Source: Smithella sp. (lineage in GTDB: Bacteria; Desulfobacterota; Syntrophia; Syntrophales; Smithellaceae). From it: DNA of 33,915 bases. Each line of letters begins with the position of its first letter. Within the stretch, counting starts at the first letter, position 1. Below the pieces are notes generated by a model that was given only the letters and a program-made list of their open reading frames with translations, had not been told where the DNA came from and did no database searches. The stretch covers positions 1 through 33,915 of the forward strand of contig JAAZHX010000157.1 in assembly GCA_012510495.1 (NCBI GenBank), in the 5' to 3' direction. The position numbers and the translations under genes are program-made. This document shows positions 7,230 through 15,590 of this stretch, piece after piece.

Positions 7230-8822
7230 ATGCATTCTGAAACGACATTTCCCATGTCCCGGGCTATCCTTGGCGCCTATGCCGAAGGGCAGGAAGACGA
7301 AACGCTGCTCCCTCTGGTGGGGGTCAATTCTCAGCAGGCGCCCCTGGGAAGAATCCAGCCTGGCGATTCGATCATCTTTTATAATATCCGCGGCGAGCGC
7401 GAAATTGAACTGAGCCGCAGTTTCACGGAAGAAAACTTTCGGGAATTCCCCGTTCATCCCGGACTTCCCGTACACTTCACCACCATGATCGAGTATTCGA
7501 AAAACCTGAACACCCGGGTCGCTTTTCCGCCCCGGGACGTTCTTTCCGATACCTTAAGCGACATCATCGCGGCGCACAGCCTTAAGCAGACAAAAATAAC
7601 TGAGGCGGAGAAAGCCGTTCATATCAGTTATTTCTTCAACGGGAAGAAAAACGATCCGCTGCCGAAAGAAGAACGAATCGTTGTCCCGACGCGCAAGGAT
7701 GTCAGACTGTTCGACGAAGCGCCCGAAATGTCCATTGATGAAATTTCCCGCGCGGCTGCGGCCAGAATTCAGGATCCGTCCTGTCATTTCATCGTCGTCA
7801 ATTTCCCGAATGTGGACGTCGTCGGCCATATTGAAAACGAACCGGCGATCCTCCGGGCGGTTTCGGCGGTGGACCGGAGCGCCGGAGCGCTGTTGGAGCA
7901 GGCGCTGCAGCAGAATATAACCGTCATCGTCACCGCCGATCACGGCACGGTGGAAAAATGGCTGTATCCGGACGGGGGAGTGGATACCGGACATACGGAC
8001 AGTCCCGTGCCTTTCATTCTTTTGCACCCGGATCAAAAACTGACGTTGAAATCCGAAGGAGAACTGACCGACATCGCGCCGACGATTCTGGAGTTGCTGG
8101 GCCTGCCCGTCCCTTCTGCCATGACCGGCTCGTCTCTGATTCAAAAAAAGCCTTCTTCTTTCGCCCCCGTATCTCGTCTGCTCCTGCTCATTTTGGACGG
8201 CTGGGGCCTTGGTGAAAACACGAAGGGCAACCTGATCGCCCGCGCCCAAACCCCGGTAATGGACCGGCTGCTCCGGGATTTCCCTCATGCGCGGCTGGCC
8301 GCCTCCGGATTAGCCGTGGGGCTTCCCGCCGGGAGCGTGGGCAATTCCGAGGCCGGGCACCTGCACATCGGGGCGGGGCGGCGGATTTATTCCGACCGTC
8401 TGCTGATCGATCAGGCGATTGCCCGGAAGGAATTTCACCAAAACCCGGCTTTTTTGCGCGCCATGAACCTGGCCATCCAAAACCGCCGCGCGTTGCACCT
8501 CATGGGCATCGTGTCTTTTTTCAGCTCGCATGGGTCCATCGAACATCTGTTTGCTCTGATGGAAATGGCCGGGCAGCAAGGGGTTTCCGAATTGTATATT
8601 CACGCCATGCTGGGACGGCGCGGCGAACAGGCCGAAAGCGGCGCGCGCTACATCCGGCAGGTGGAGGAAAAATGCCGGTCGCTGGGGCTGGGACAGGTGG
8701 TGTCCGTGATCGGACGATACTGGTCGATGGACCGCGAAGAGAACTGGGACCGGATCGAAAAAACCTACCGGATGCTGGTTTACGGAGAGGGAACCCCGGT
8801 CGCCGCGGAGGGAGAATCGTGA
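7230..8822 (+). CDS. Phosphoglycerate mutase (BPG-independent type), circularly permuted
   Basis: The enzyme family interconverts 3- and 2-phosphoglycerate using two Mn ions and a phosphoserine. All parts of a normal iPGM are present in 530 residues, but in swapped order. Residues 1-300 match the usual C-terminal half (SIIFYNIRGERE, NVDVVGH, TADHGT, HTDSPVPF, APTILELLGL, MTGSSLI). Residues 313-530 match the usual N-terminal half (LLLLILDGWGLGE, VGNSEAGHLHIGAGR with the catalytic Ser near 373, IGRYWSMDREENWDR, LVYGEG). The break falls in the segment between YGEG and the AYAEG-like helix. Metal ligands and most substrate residues are kept, but the usual LDGRD loop reads LGRRG and SDGGVHSH reads SFFSSHGS. 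I chose ATG 7230; GTG 7221 is possible and neither has a good ribosome site. It overlaps the macro-domain gene by four bases. Confidence 0.88.
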   Translation: MHSETTFPMSRAILGAYAEGQEDETLLPLVGVNSQQAPLGRIQPGDSIIFYNIRGEREIELSRSFTEENFREFPVHPGLPVHFTTMIEYSKNLNTRVAFPPRDVLSDTLSDIIAAHSLKQTKITEAEKAVHISYFFNGKKNDPLPKEERIVVPTRKDVRLFDEAPEMSIDEISRAAAARIQDPSCHFIVVNFPNVDVVGHIENEPAILRAVSAVDRSAGALLEQALQQNITVIVTADHGTVEKWLYPDGGVDTGHTDSPVPFILLHPDQKLTLKSEGELTDIAPTILELLGLPVPSAMTGSSLIQKKPSSFAPVSRLLLLILDGWGLGENTKGNLIARAQTPVMDRLLRDFPHARLAASGLAVGLPAGSVGNSEAGHLHIGAGRRIYSDRLLIDQAIARKEFHQNPAFLRAMNLAIQNRRALHLMGIVSFFSSHGSIEHLFALMEMAGQQGVSELYIHAMLGRRGEQAESGARYIRQVEEKCRSLGLGQVVSVIGRYWSMDREENWDRIEKTYRMLVYGEGTPVAAEGES

Positions 8823-9352
8823 AAATCACCGTGAATCAAACCGTTATCGAACTCGACTGCGGAGACATTACGGAGGAAACAACCGATGCCGTCGTCAACG
8901 CCGCCAACAGCCGCCTGGCGGGCGGCGCGGGCGTGGACGGGGCGATTCACCGCGCCGGCGGCCCCGCCATCATGGCCGAATGTCGTAAAATCGGAGGCTG
9001 TCCAACCGGTGAAGCCGTCATCACTACAGGCGGCAACCTCAAGAGCCGCTGGGTCATCCATGCCGTCGGCCCCGTGTACCGCGGCGGAGGACGAGGCGAA
9101 GCGGGCCTGCTGGTCTCGGCGTATCAAAACAGCCTGAACCTGGCCTGCAAGAAAGGCCTCGCCAGTCTCTCCTTTCCGGCCATCAGCTGCGGAGCTTACG
9201 GATACCCCCTCGGGGAAGCCGCCTCCCTGGCGCTCTCAACCTGCGTCACGTTCGCGCAAAGCCATCCGGAGCTTCGGCTCATCCGCCATGTTTTATTTGA
9301 CCGGCAAACCTACGACGTTTTCGCGCAGGAGTTGAAAAAAATAATGCCCTGA
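8819..9352 (+). CDS. Macro-domain protein (ADP-ribose/O-acetyl-ADP-ribose deacetylase type)
   Basis: The 177-residue single-domain protein reads GDITEETTDAVVNAANSRL near residue 14, AGGAGVDGAIHRAGG, then FPAISCGAYGYP and the terminal strand LIRHVLFD. This pattern matches the MacroD/YmdB class, which binds ADP-ribose and removes acetyl or ADP-ribosyl groups. The Asn-Ala-Ala-Asn and GVDGAI loops that form the active site are intact. GTG 8819 is the start: it overlaps the mutase stop as GTGA and the conserved domain begins at once. The frame is also open upstream inside the mutase gene, but that part has no homology I recognise. The overlap points to coupled translation with the permuted mutase; a shared metabolic role is only an inference. 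Confidence 0.92.
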   Translation: MKITVNQTVIELDCGDITEETTDAVVNAANSRLAGGAGVDGAIHRAGGPAIMAECRKIGGCPTGEAVITTGGNLKSRWVIHAVGPVYRGGGRGEAGLLVSAYQNSLNLACKKGLASLSFPAISCGAYGYPLGEAASLALSTCVTFAQSHPELRLIRHVLFDRQTYDVFAQELKKIMP

Positions 9353-9369
9353 AAAGCATGGGAGCCTCT

Positions 9370-11349
9370 ATGAACGACAAACCGACCTACAAGGAACTGG
9401 AGCAGAAAGTCGCCCGGTTGTCCCAAAAAGTGAACGAGCAGCAGGCCATCGAAAATCAATACCGCAACCTTGTGGACTCCACCAGCGACTCCCTGTACCT
9501 GGTGGACGCCGACGGCCGCTACCTGTTCATCAATCATAACCACGCGCGGCGTCTGAAAATACCGCAAAATGACGTTGCCGGCCTTTCCTACAAAGACATT
9601 CACCCGCCCGAGCAAAACGCCAAATTCGAACGCAAGATCCAAGGCGTCTATCAAACGGGGCAGTCCGATTTTGACGAGCACCACAGTCTGCGGGACGGCC
9701 GGTATTTTCTGCGCACCTTCAGTCCGGTGCGGGATTCCACCCACCCTGAACACATCATCGCCGTAGCGGTAGTCTCCAAGGACATTACCTCGAGAAGGAA
9801 AGCCGAAGAAGCGCTGAGGAAATCCGAGGAAAAATACCGCCAGTTGATTGAATGCTCCAGTGAGGCGATTTTTATCATCAGCGGCGGCAAAATCAGTTTT
9901 GCCAACAGCCGCACGGAAAAGATGCTGGGTTACCCGCTGGCCGAACTTCAGGCCATGCCTTTCCTGGATCTGGTGATTGACGAGGATCGCGATATGATCG
10001 ACGAGCGGCAGCAAGCCGTTCTCCAGGAAAACGATCCGTCGCTGAACAGCCGTTTCCGGATGGTCCGCCGGGATGAATCCACCATCTGGGTGGCCGCCAA
10101 CAGCGTCCTGATGCACTGGGATAACACCCGAGTCACGCTGAACTTCATGCGCGACATCACGCGGCAAAAAAAGGCGGAGGCAAAGCTTCTGCAGGCGCAA
10201 AAAATGGAATCCATCGGCACACTGGCCGGAGGCATCGCCCATGACTTCAACAATCTGCTCATGGGCATTCAGGGCCATGCCTCTCTGGCGCTTTTGAATC
10301 TTCAACCCAATGATCCCAATTACGAACATATCCGGGCGATTGAAACCCTGGTCCTCAGCGGCGCCGGTCTGACCAAGCAACTGCTCGGCTTTGCCCGCGG
10401 CGGAAAACATGAAATCAAAAACGTAGCGCTCAACGACCTGATTCGTCAAACGTCCCGGACCATGGGCCGAACCAAAAAGGAGATCAAAATTCATCACCAT
10501 TTCGAAGATTCCCTGTGGATGACGGAAATCGATCCGGCGCAGATAGAACAGGCGCTGGTCAATCTGTTCATTAACGCCTGGCAGGCCATGCCTGCCGGCG
10601 GAGAGCTGCATCTGGAAACGAAGAACATGATCGTGGACGAAAATCGCTTCAAAGATTTCGGCGGCAAAGGCGGCCGCTACGTCAGGATCTCCGTGACGGA
10701 CACCGGCGTCGGGATGGATGAAAAAACCCGGGAAAGAATTTTTGATCCGTTTTTCACCACCCGGGAGATGGGGCGGGGCACCGGATTGGGGCTGGCTTCC
10801 GTTTACGGCGTCATTAAAAACCACAACGGCTTCATCAACGTCTATTCTGAAAAAGGGCAGGGCTCGACGTTCAATATTTATTTGCCGGCCTCGGCTTATC
10901 AGGTCCCAAACCGTCAACATCCGGAAGAAGTGTCCGCCCCGGAGAGATCCGCCGGCGGAGAAACGATCCTGGTGGTGGACGATGAAGCCATGATTCTGGA
11001 CGTGGCCGGCGAAATGCTGAAAACCCTGAACTACCGGGTGATCGCCGTTCCCAACGGAAAAGCCGCGATTGATCTCTACCGGCGGGAGCAGGAGCGCGTT
11101 GATCTGGTCATTCTGGACATGGTCATGCCGGGCATAAACGGGTCAGAGGTCTTCGATGCCATCCGGCAGATCAACCCGGACGCCAGGGTTTTGCTGTCCA
11201 GCGGCTACAGCCTGAACGGCCAGGCCGACAAAATCATGGAGCGTGGCTGCAGCGGTTTTATTCAGAAACCTTTTTCGAGAAGCGAACTGGCCGGAAAATT
11301 GCGGGAGATTTTGGAACGACCGCAGGCTGCGTCTCTTTCCCTACCCTGA
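9370..11349 (+). CDS. PAS-PAS hybrid sensor histidine kinase with C-terminal receiver
   Basis: This 659-residue soluble kinase has no membrane segment. Residues 1-25 form a short coiled start ([20 protein letters not shown]), common in deltaproteobacterial kinases. Two PAS domains follow (about 30-150 and 155-270). The HisKA segment is [20 protein letters not shown] with the phospho-accepting His near residue 291. The ATPase domain has [11 protein letters not shown] (N box), [11 protein letters not shown], and [16 protein letters not shown] receiver closes the protein ([21 protein letters not shown] with Asp near 583, IQKPFS). No partner gene with an HPt or DNA-binding domain is adjacent, so the output is unknown. 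ATG 9370 is chosen over 9358 because GGGAG lies six bases before it. It starts 17 bases after the macro-domain gene and may be in the same operon. Confidence 0.92.
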   Translation: MNDKPTYKELEQKVARLSQKVNEQQAIENQYRNLVDSTSDSLYLVDADGRYLFINHNHARRLKIPQNDVAGLSYKDIHPPEQNAKFERKIQGVYQTGQSDFDEHHSLRDGRYFLRTFSPVRDSTHPEHIIAVAVVSKDITSRRKAEEALRKSEEKYRQLIECSSEAIFIISGGKISFANSRTEKMLGYPLAELQAMPFLDLVIDEDRDMIDERQQAVLQENDPSLNSRFRMVRRDESTIWVAANSVLMHWDNTRVTLNFMRDITRQKKAEAKLLQAQKMESIGTLAGGIAHDFNNLLMGIQGHASLALLNLQPNDPNYEHIRAIETLVLSGAGLTKQLLGFARGGKHEIKNVALNDLIRQTSRTMGRTKKEIKIHHHFEDSLWMTEIDPAQIEQALVNLFINAWQAMPAGGELHLETKNMIVDENRFKDFGGKGGRYVRISVTDTGVGMDEKTRERIFDPFFTTREMGRGTGLGLASVYGVIKNHNGFINVYSEKGQGSTFNIYLPASAYQVPNRQHPEEVSAPERSAGGETILVVDDEAMILDVAGEMLKTLNYRVIAVPNGKAAIDLYRREQERVDLVILDMVMPGINGSEVFDAIRQINPDARVLLSSGYSLNGQADKIMERGCSGFIQKPFSRSELAGKLREILERPQAASLSLP

Positions 11350-11377
11350 AGAATATCGCCCAACGAGGCGGAAAACG

Positions 11378-11872
11378 ATGAGAAAATATTTTAAAGGACA
11401 TTTGCAACCCGTAGGCGACATCCTCCTGGCCGCGATGAAGAAAAGAGGCCTGGCCGGCAAGCTGGAGGAAAATTCCCTGTTCAAACTGTGGCCGAAAGCG
11501 GTCGGCGCGAAAATCGCCGCGCAAACCTGCCCCGACGGATGGCGCGCGGGCATCCTCTTTGTGAAAACAACCTCTTCCGTGTGGGTGCAGCAGCTTCATT
11601 TCATGAAAGAAGACATCCGAAAAAAAATCAACGAACTGGCGGGGAAAACAGCTGTGCGGGAGATCCACTTTACCGTCGGATACAGCCCCGTCCGCAAAAG
11701 CGCAGGGCGCCGGGCTCTCCCGTCCGGACTTGTTCTGAAAGAGAGAGACAAAAGAATCATTGCCGAATGCACCGCAGCGCTGAAAGACCGCGAACTGGCC
11801 GAAATCGTCAAACGGGTCATGCAGACGGAAATCAGCCGCCGCCGGCTTCGGGAGGCGCAGCAAGGCCGCTGA
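11378..11872 (+). CDS. dciA: DciA-family (DUF721) replicative helicase operator
   Basis: The 164-residue protein carries the DUF721 core LFKLWPKAVGAKIAAQTCPD followed by ILFVKTTSSVWVQQLHFMKE, the pattern of DciA. DciA promotes loading of the replicative helicase DnaB in bacteria without DnaC or DnaI. The C-terminal half is Lys/Arg-rich (RKSAGRRALP, ISRRRLREAQQGR) and probably disordered or DNA-binding. ATG 11378 follows GAGGCGG at a suitable distance; the ORF runs further upstream inside the kinase gene but without conservation. Its 3' end overlaps the convergent methyltransferase gene by 41 bases. Confidence 0.85.
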   Translation: MRKYFKGHLQPVGDILLAAMKKRGLAGKLEENSLFKLWPKAVGAKIAAQTCPDGWRAGILFVKTTSSVWVQQLHFMKEDIRKKINELAGKTAVREIHFTVGYSPVRKSAGRRALPSGLVLKERDKRIIAECTAALKDRELAEIVKRVMQTEISRRRLREAQQGR

Positions 11873-12587
11873 AAAGCTTCTTCATCTCCGGCGTATAGGT
11901 TTTCTGCGCTTCGTAAATGTAAAGCGGCGGCTCCATTTTCAGCTCTTCACGGGAACCGCTTCTTCCTTCCGCCAGCACAAACGCCGCGTCGGATGCCGCA
12001 TCGGAAAACACCAGCCTCATTCTCTTGGGTTCGATGTCCGTTTTGCGAAACAGGCTGACCAGCTCCACCAGCCGGGTCGCCGGATAAATCGTGAAGACCC
12101 GCCCTTTCGGCTTGAGCAGCATCTTCGACGCAGCCAGGAAAACCGCCAGAGATCCCTGAAGCTCGTGGCGGGCAATCGCTTTTTCCGAGAGCGGATTCAT
12201 TCTGCCGGAAGATATTTTCCGATAGGGGGGATTGAAAAGAACGTTGTCAAACGAACGGGGGGCAAAGGCTTTCCCGGCATCCCGGGCATCGCCCGTAACG
12301 ATCGCGACGCGCTTCTCCAGCCCATTTTGTTCGACATTCCGGCAGGCCAGCCCGGCCAGTCCTTCCTGAATTTCCAGACCGACCCAGCGGGTCAGGGGAT
12401 AACGCCCGGCCATGACCAGCGCGAGAATTCCGTTACCGCAGCCGAGATCCAGATTGACGGATCGGGGCTTTACCGAAGCAAACCAAGCCAGCATCAGGGA
12501 ATCCAGGCCAAACCGGTAACCTCTCGCGCTCTGGCGGATTTTCAGTCTTCCGCCCAGGAATTCGTCAACCGTTTCTTCATCCGTCAT
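11832..12587 (-). CDS. tRNA1(Val) adenine-N6 methyltransferase-like protein (TrmN6/YfiC family)
   Basis: This 251-residue SAM-dependent methyltransferase has LDLGCGNGILALVMAGRYP (SAM motif I, residues 45-65), VGLEIQEGLAGLACRNVEQN, TGDARD, and FNPPYRK with the NPPY motif of adenine-N6 methyltransferases. The opening DEFLGGRLKIRQSARGYRFG(LDSLML) is typical of the TrmN6/YfiC group, which methylates A37 of tRNA-Val in E. coli. The modified RNA in this organism cannot be read from the sequence. ATG 12587 has a GGGAGAGG ribosome site. A stem-loop (arms 12623-12630 and 12644-12651) lies 35-65 bases before the start. Confidence 0.87.
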   Translation of the reverse strand: MTDEETVDEFLGGRLKIRQSARGYRFGLDSLMLAWFASVKPRSVNLDLGCGNGILALVMAGRYPLTRWVGLEIQEGLAGLACRNVEQNGLEKRVAIVTGDARDAGKAFAPRSFDNVLFNPPYRKISSGRMNPLSEKAIARHELQGSLAVFLAASKMLLKPKGRVFTIYPATRLVELVSLFRKTDIEPKRMRLVFSDAASDAAFVLAEGRSGSREELKMEPPLYIYEAQKTYTPEMKKLFSGLAAPPEAGGG

Positions 12588-12847
12588 TTCGCCTCTCCCC
12601 GTCTGAAGGAATACAGGATTTTCCCGCCGGCCTGTGCCATGATCCGGCGGGATGACCGCGGGAACAACCTGCCTGCGCCATCCTCCGGATTGGAAAACGC
12701 GATCCGCGTTTTCAACTTTCCCTGTCCATAAACCGATACAGGCAATCCCTTCATGTTGTCAACACATAATCGGCTGCATCCCGGCGATGCCTTTCCCGGC
12801 CAACCGGCGGCAGATCCGGGATTTCTCCTGAATTTTCCAAGATTTTC
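12588..12847. other. Intergenic region between trmN6-like gene and chemosensory operon
   Basis: No gene is visible. The region holds two inverted repeats: CCCGCCGG/CCGGCGGG (12623-12651) and a tight hairpin with 9-base arms GAAAACGCG/CGCGTTTTC and a 3-base loop (12693-12713). The second has A and T runs at its ends, so it could stop weak transcription from either side, but no T run extends beyond the stem. The chemosensory promoter follows at 12848. Confidence 0.5.
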
Positions 12848-12876
12848 TTGACAGACCCCCCGGCGTTTTCTATACT
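12848..12876 (+). promoter_or_regulatory. Sigma70 promoter of the Wsp-like operon
   Basis: A perfect TTGACA (12848-12853) is followed after exactly 17 bases by TATACT (12871-12876), a five-of-six match to TATAAT. The start codon of the receptor gene is 36 bases further on. This is the best promoter match in the window and suggests constitutive housekeeping transcription of all seven genes. Confidence 0.8.
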
Positions 12877-12912
12877 TTACCGCGCCAAAATACGGACCAA
12901 GGATGCGCCGCC

Positions 12913-15111
12913 ATGTCTAAACTTTCCCTGAAGCGAAAGATCATCGGTCTTGCCGTCGTGGCCGCCGTTTTGCCGGTTGCGGTCATGATGCTCCTGATGG
13001 TGTCTTTTAAAACCTCCGTTTCGAATCTGGCCTCGAAAGAGCTGGGCGACGCCGCCATGGCCAACATGTCCCAGATTGCCAGAGACGTGTACGGACTGTG
13101 CGAAACCTCCAACGACCTGATGCAGAGAAAAATCAACAACGGCCTCAACGTAGCCAGAAACATCCTGAAGCAGCACGGGGGGATCGACGCGGCCGGGGAA
13201 AAGGTCGCCTGGGACGCCGTCAACCAACTGACACAGGAGACCCGGAAAGTCGAACTGCCCAAACTGACGGCGGGCGGCGTCTGGCTGGGCCAGAACCGCA
13301 GTCTGACGACGCCCACGCCTGTGGTCGATGACGTGAAGCGCCTCGTCGGCATCACCTGCACCATTTTTCAACGCATGAATGAAAGCGGCGACATGCTGCG
13401 GGTGGCGACCAATGTGGAAGATCTGAGCCATAGCCGGGCCATCGGCACTTACATTCCCGGCCTTTTGCCGGACGGAAAAGCCAACCCGGTGACGGCGTCG
13501 GTCCTGAAGGGACAGTCCTACCGGGGACTCGCCTATGTCGTCAACACCTGGTATCTGACAGCCTACGAACCCATCACGGACCGCGGCGGAAAAATCATCG
13601 GCATGCTCTACGTAGGAGAAAAGCTGGAGACTGTTTCTTCGCTGCGGAAAGCGATTATGAGCATGAAAGTGGGAAAGCTGGGCTATGTGGGCATCGTCGG
13701 GGGGAAAAACGAGCACCGGGGGAGGTACGTCATCTCTAAAGACGGAAAACGCGACGGGGAAAACATTTGGGATCAGAAAGACGTCCACGGCAATCTCACC
13801 ATCCAGGCCCTGATTACCAAGGCGCTGGCCCAGCCAAAGGGCGAAGCCTTTTATCACGAATACATCTGGCAAAACCCCGACGAGCCCAACCCGAGAAAAA
13901 AGATATCGTCCGTCATTTACTTTGCGCCTTTCGACTGGGTAATCGTGGCCGGCACCTACGAGGACGATTTCTTCGGTCCCATCGGCCATGTGCATGATAT
14001 GATCAGGTCCCTTTTTCTGAAAATGATCCTGGCGGGAGCGCTGATCATTCTTCTGTCCGTGCTGCTGGCCGTGGTTCTGGCCCGGCGGCTGACGGCGCCT
14101 CTGGATCTGACGACGTCGCTAGCCCAGAAGATCGCCACCGGAGATATTCAGCAAGCCCGGGAGGAACTGGCAGGGCCCGGGTCAGCGCGGGTCATTCAGT
14201 CCGGAGACGAAACGGGCAAACTTCTCCAGGCCTTCCGGTCCATGACGGGCAATCTCGATTCACTCATCGGCCAGGTTCACCGGTCGGGCATCCAGGTCAC
14301 CACTTCCGCCACGGAAATCGCCGCTTCTGCGCGCGAACTCGAAGCGACCGTGGCCCAGCAGGCGGCCTCCACAACCGAAGTGACGGCTACCAGCCGGGAA
14401 ATAGCCGCCACGGCGGACGACCTGGTCCAGACCATGGACGGGGTTAATGCGTCGCTCGATGAAACCATCGGAATGGCCCGGGAGGGACACAAGGACCTCT
14501 CCCGGATGGAAACGGCCATGCGCGAACTGGCCAGGGCCACCTCTTCCATCACTTCGAAGCTGACCGTCATCAACGACCGGGCCAACAGGATTTCCCACGT
14601 CGTCACCACGATCAACAAGATTTCCGACCAGACCAATCTGCTGTCATTAAACGCCGCCATCGAAGCGGAAAAAGCAGGGGAATTCGGAAGAGGCTTTTCG
14701 GTCGTCGCCCGCGAGATCAGCCGGCTGGCCGATCAGACGGCCATCGCCTCGCAGGACATCCAGCAGGTCGTCTCCGAAATGCAGACGTCCGTCACCGCCG
14801 GCGTCATGGAGATGGACAAATTCAACGACGAGGTCCGGCGCGGCGTGGAAACCATGGCCGCGCAGAGCGGGCGGCTTGCCCAAATAATTGACCAGGTGCG
14901 CATCCACGGTCCGCAATTCACCGTCGTCAAGGACGGTATGCACGGCCAGTCCCAGGGCGCGCAGCAGATCAGCGAAGCCATGAGCCAGTTGTCGCTGGCG
15001 GCGGAGCAGACCAAGGCGTCGCTGCATGAATTTAAACTGGCAACCGAGCAGCTCAACGAAGCCATCGCGGGGCTTCAGTCGGAGGTCTCCCGGTTTAGAA
15101 TCAGCTCCTGA
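12913..15111 (+). CDS. Methyl-accepting chemoreceptor, WspA-like signalling part with Cache-type sensor
   Basis: The receptor has 732 residues: a first membrane helix (about 9-31), a large periplasmic region (about 32-365) that looks like a double Cache sensor (YLTAYEPITDRGGKIIGMLY and later KVGKLGYVGIVGG), a second helix (about 368-392), HAMP, and the cytoplasmic signalling coil. The tip reads ISDQTNLLSLNAAIEAEKAG, and SVTAGVMEMDKFNDEVRRG and SEVSRFRI follow; these are hallmarks of Pseudomonas WspA and differ from flagellar receptors (EAEKAGE replaces EAARAGE). There is no C-terminal NWETF-type tether. ATG 12913 follows AAGGATG. It is the first gene of the operon and should feed the CheA at 17625. 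The ligand is unknown; Cache domains bind small organic molecules. Confidence 0.93.
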   Translation: MSKLSLKRKIIGLAVVAAVLPVAVMMLLMVSFKTSVSNLASKELGDAAMANMSQIARDVYGLCETSNDLMQRKINNGLNVARNILKQHGGIDAAGEKVAWDAVNQLTQETRKVELPKLTAGGVWLGQNRSLTTPTPVVDDVKRLVGITCTIFQRMNESGDMLRVATNVEDLSHSRAIGTYIPGLLPDGKANPVTASVLKGQSYRGLAYVVNTWYLTAYEPITDRGGKIIGMLYVGEKLETVSSLRKAIMSMKVGKLGYVGIVGGKNEHRGRYVISKDGKRDGENIWDQKDVHGNLTIQALITKALAQPKGEAFYHEYIWQNPDEPNPRKKISSVIYFAPFDWVIVAGTYEDDFFGPIGHVHDMIRSLFLKMILAGALIILLSVLLAVVLARRLTAPLDLTTSLAQKIATGDIQQAREELAGPGSARVIQSGDETGKLLQAFRSMTGNLDSLIGQVHRSGIQVTTSATEIAASARELEATVAQQAASTTEVTATSREIAATADDLVQTMDGVNASLDETIGMAREGHKDLSRMETAMRELARATSSITSKLTVINDRANRISHVVTTINKISDQTNLLSLNAAIEAEKAGEFGRGFSVVAREISRLADQTAIASQDIQQVVSEMQTSVTAGVMEMDKFNDEVRRGVETMAAQSGRLAQIIDQVRIHGPQFTVVKDGMHGQSQGAQQISEAMSQLSLAAEQTKASLHEFKLATEQLNEAIAGLQSEVSRFRISS

Positions 15112-15125
15112 TCGGAAAACAACCT

Positions 15126-15590
15126 ATGTTGCTACTTCAGTTTCAGGCAGGCACGGAACGTTACGGCCTCGATATCGGGCAGATTATTGAAGTATCCTCT
15201 CTGGTTTCCTTAAGGGCCGTTCCCCACGCGCCGCCGGAAGTCGCGGGAACGTTCAATTACCGGGGAACGCTCACCCCGGTGGTGGATCTGACCGTGCTTT
15301 TGACCGGCGCCTCCTCCCGCCCCCGGATGAGCACACGCATCATCCTGATTGCTTATCAGGGAGAAGACGGCCGTTCTCACATTCTGGGCCTGCTGGCCGA
15401 AGGTGTGACGGAAATGATCGACTGCAGGAAGGAAAGCCTCCAGCAGCCGGTGGTGGCCGTCAGCGGCGCGCTCTATCTGGGAGACACGATGTTTGACGAG
15501 CGCGGCGCCATTCAGCTTTTGGATATGGAACGACTGCTGACCCGCGACCTGCTTTTCACACTTTTCCCGCCGGAGGTCGCCAACCGATGA
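15126..15590 (+). CDS. cheW: CheW-type coupling protein (WspB position)
   Basis: This single CheW domain of 154 residues (LLLQFQAGTERYGLDIGQII, then VAGTFNYRGTLTPVVDLTVLL, and ILGLLAEGVTEMID) links receptors to the CheA kinase. It starts 14 bases after the receptor stop and overlaps the cheR start by four bases (ATGA). The operon contains a second, longer CheW-like gene at 16966, as in wsp loci, where WspB and WspD are both scaffolds. Confidence 0.92.
   Translation: MLLLQFQAGTERYGLDIGQIIEVSSLVSLRAVPHAPPEVAGTFNYRGTLTPVVDLTVLLTGASSRPRMSTRIILIAYQGEDGRSHILGLLAEGVTEMIDCRKESLQQPVVAVSGALYLGDTMFDERGAIQLLDMERLLTRDLLFTLFPPEVANR

Noticed and set aside
7230-8822. Mutase as two genes or a frameshifted pseudogene
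   Set aside because: The two halves are in one uninterrupted frame joined by a short linker (about 12 residues), with intact catalytic motifs and a coupled downstream gene.
9310-10920. Long open frame on the minus strand opposite the hybrid kinase (536 codons)
   Set aside because: It is the shadow of a well-supported kinase gene in GC-rich DNA. The translation has no recognisable motif.
12877-13995. Minus-strand open frame of 372 codons opposite the receptor
   Set aside because: The plus strand encodes a clear chemoreceptor. The antisense frame has no ribosome site or domain.
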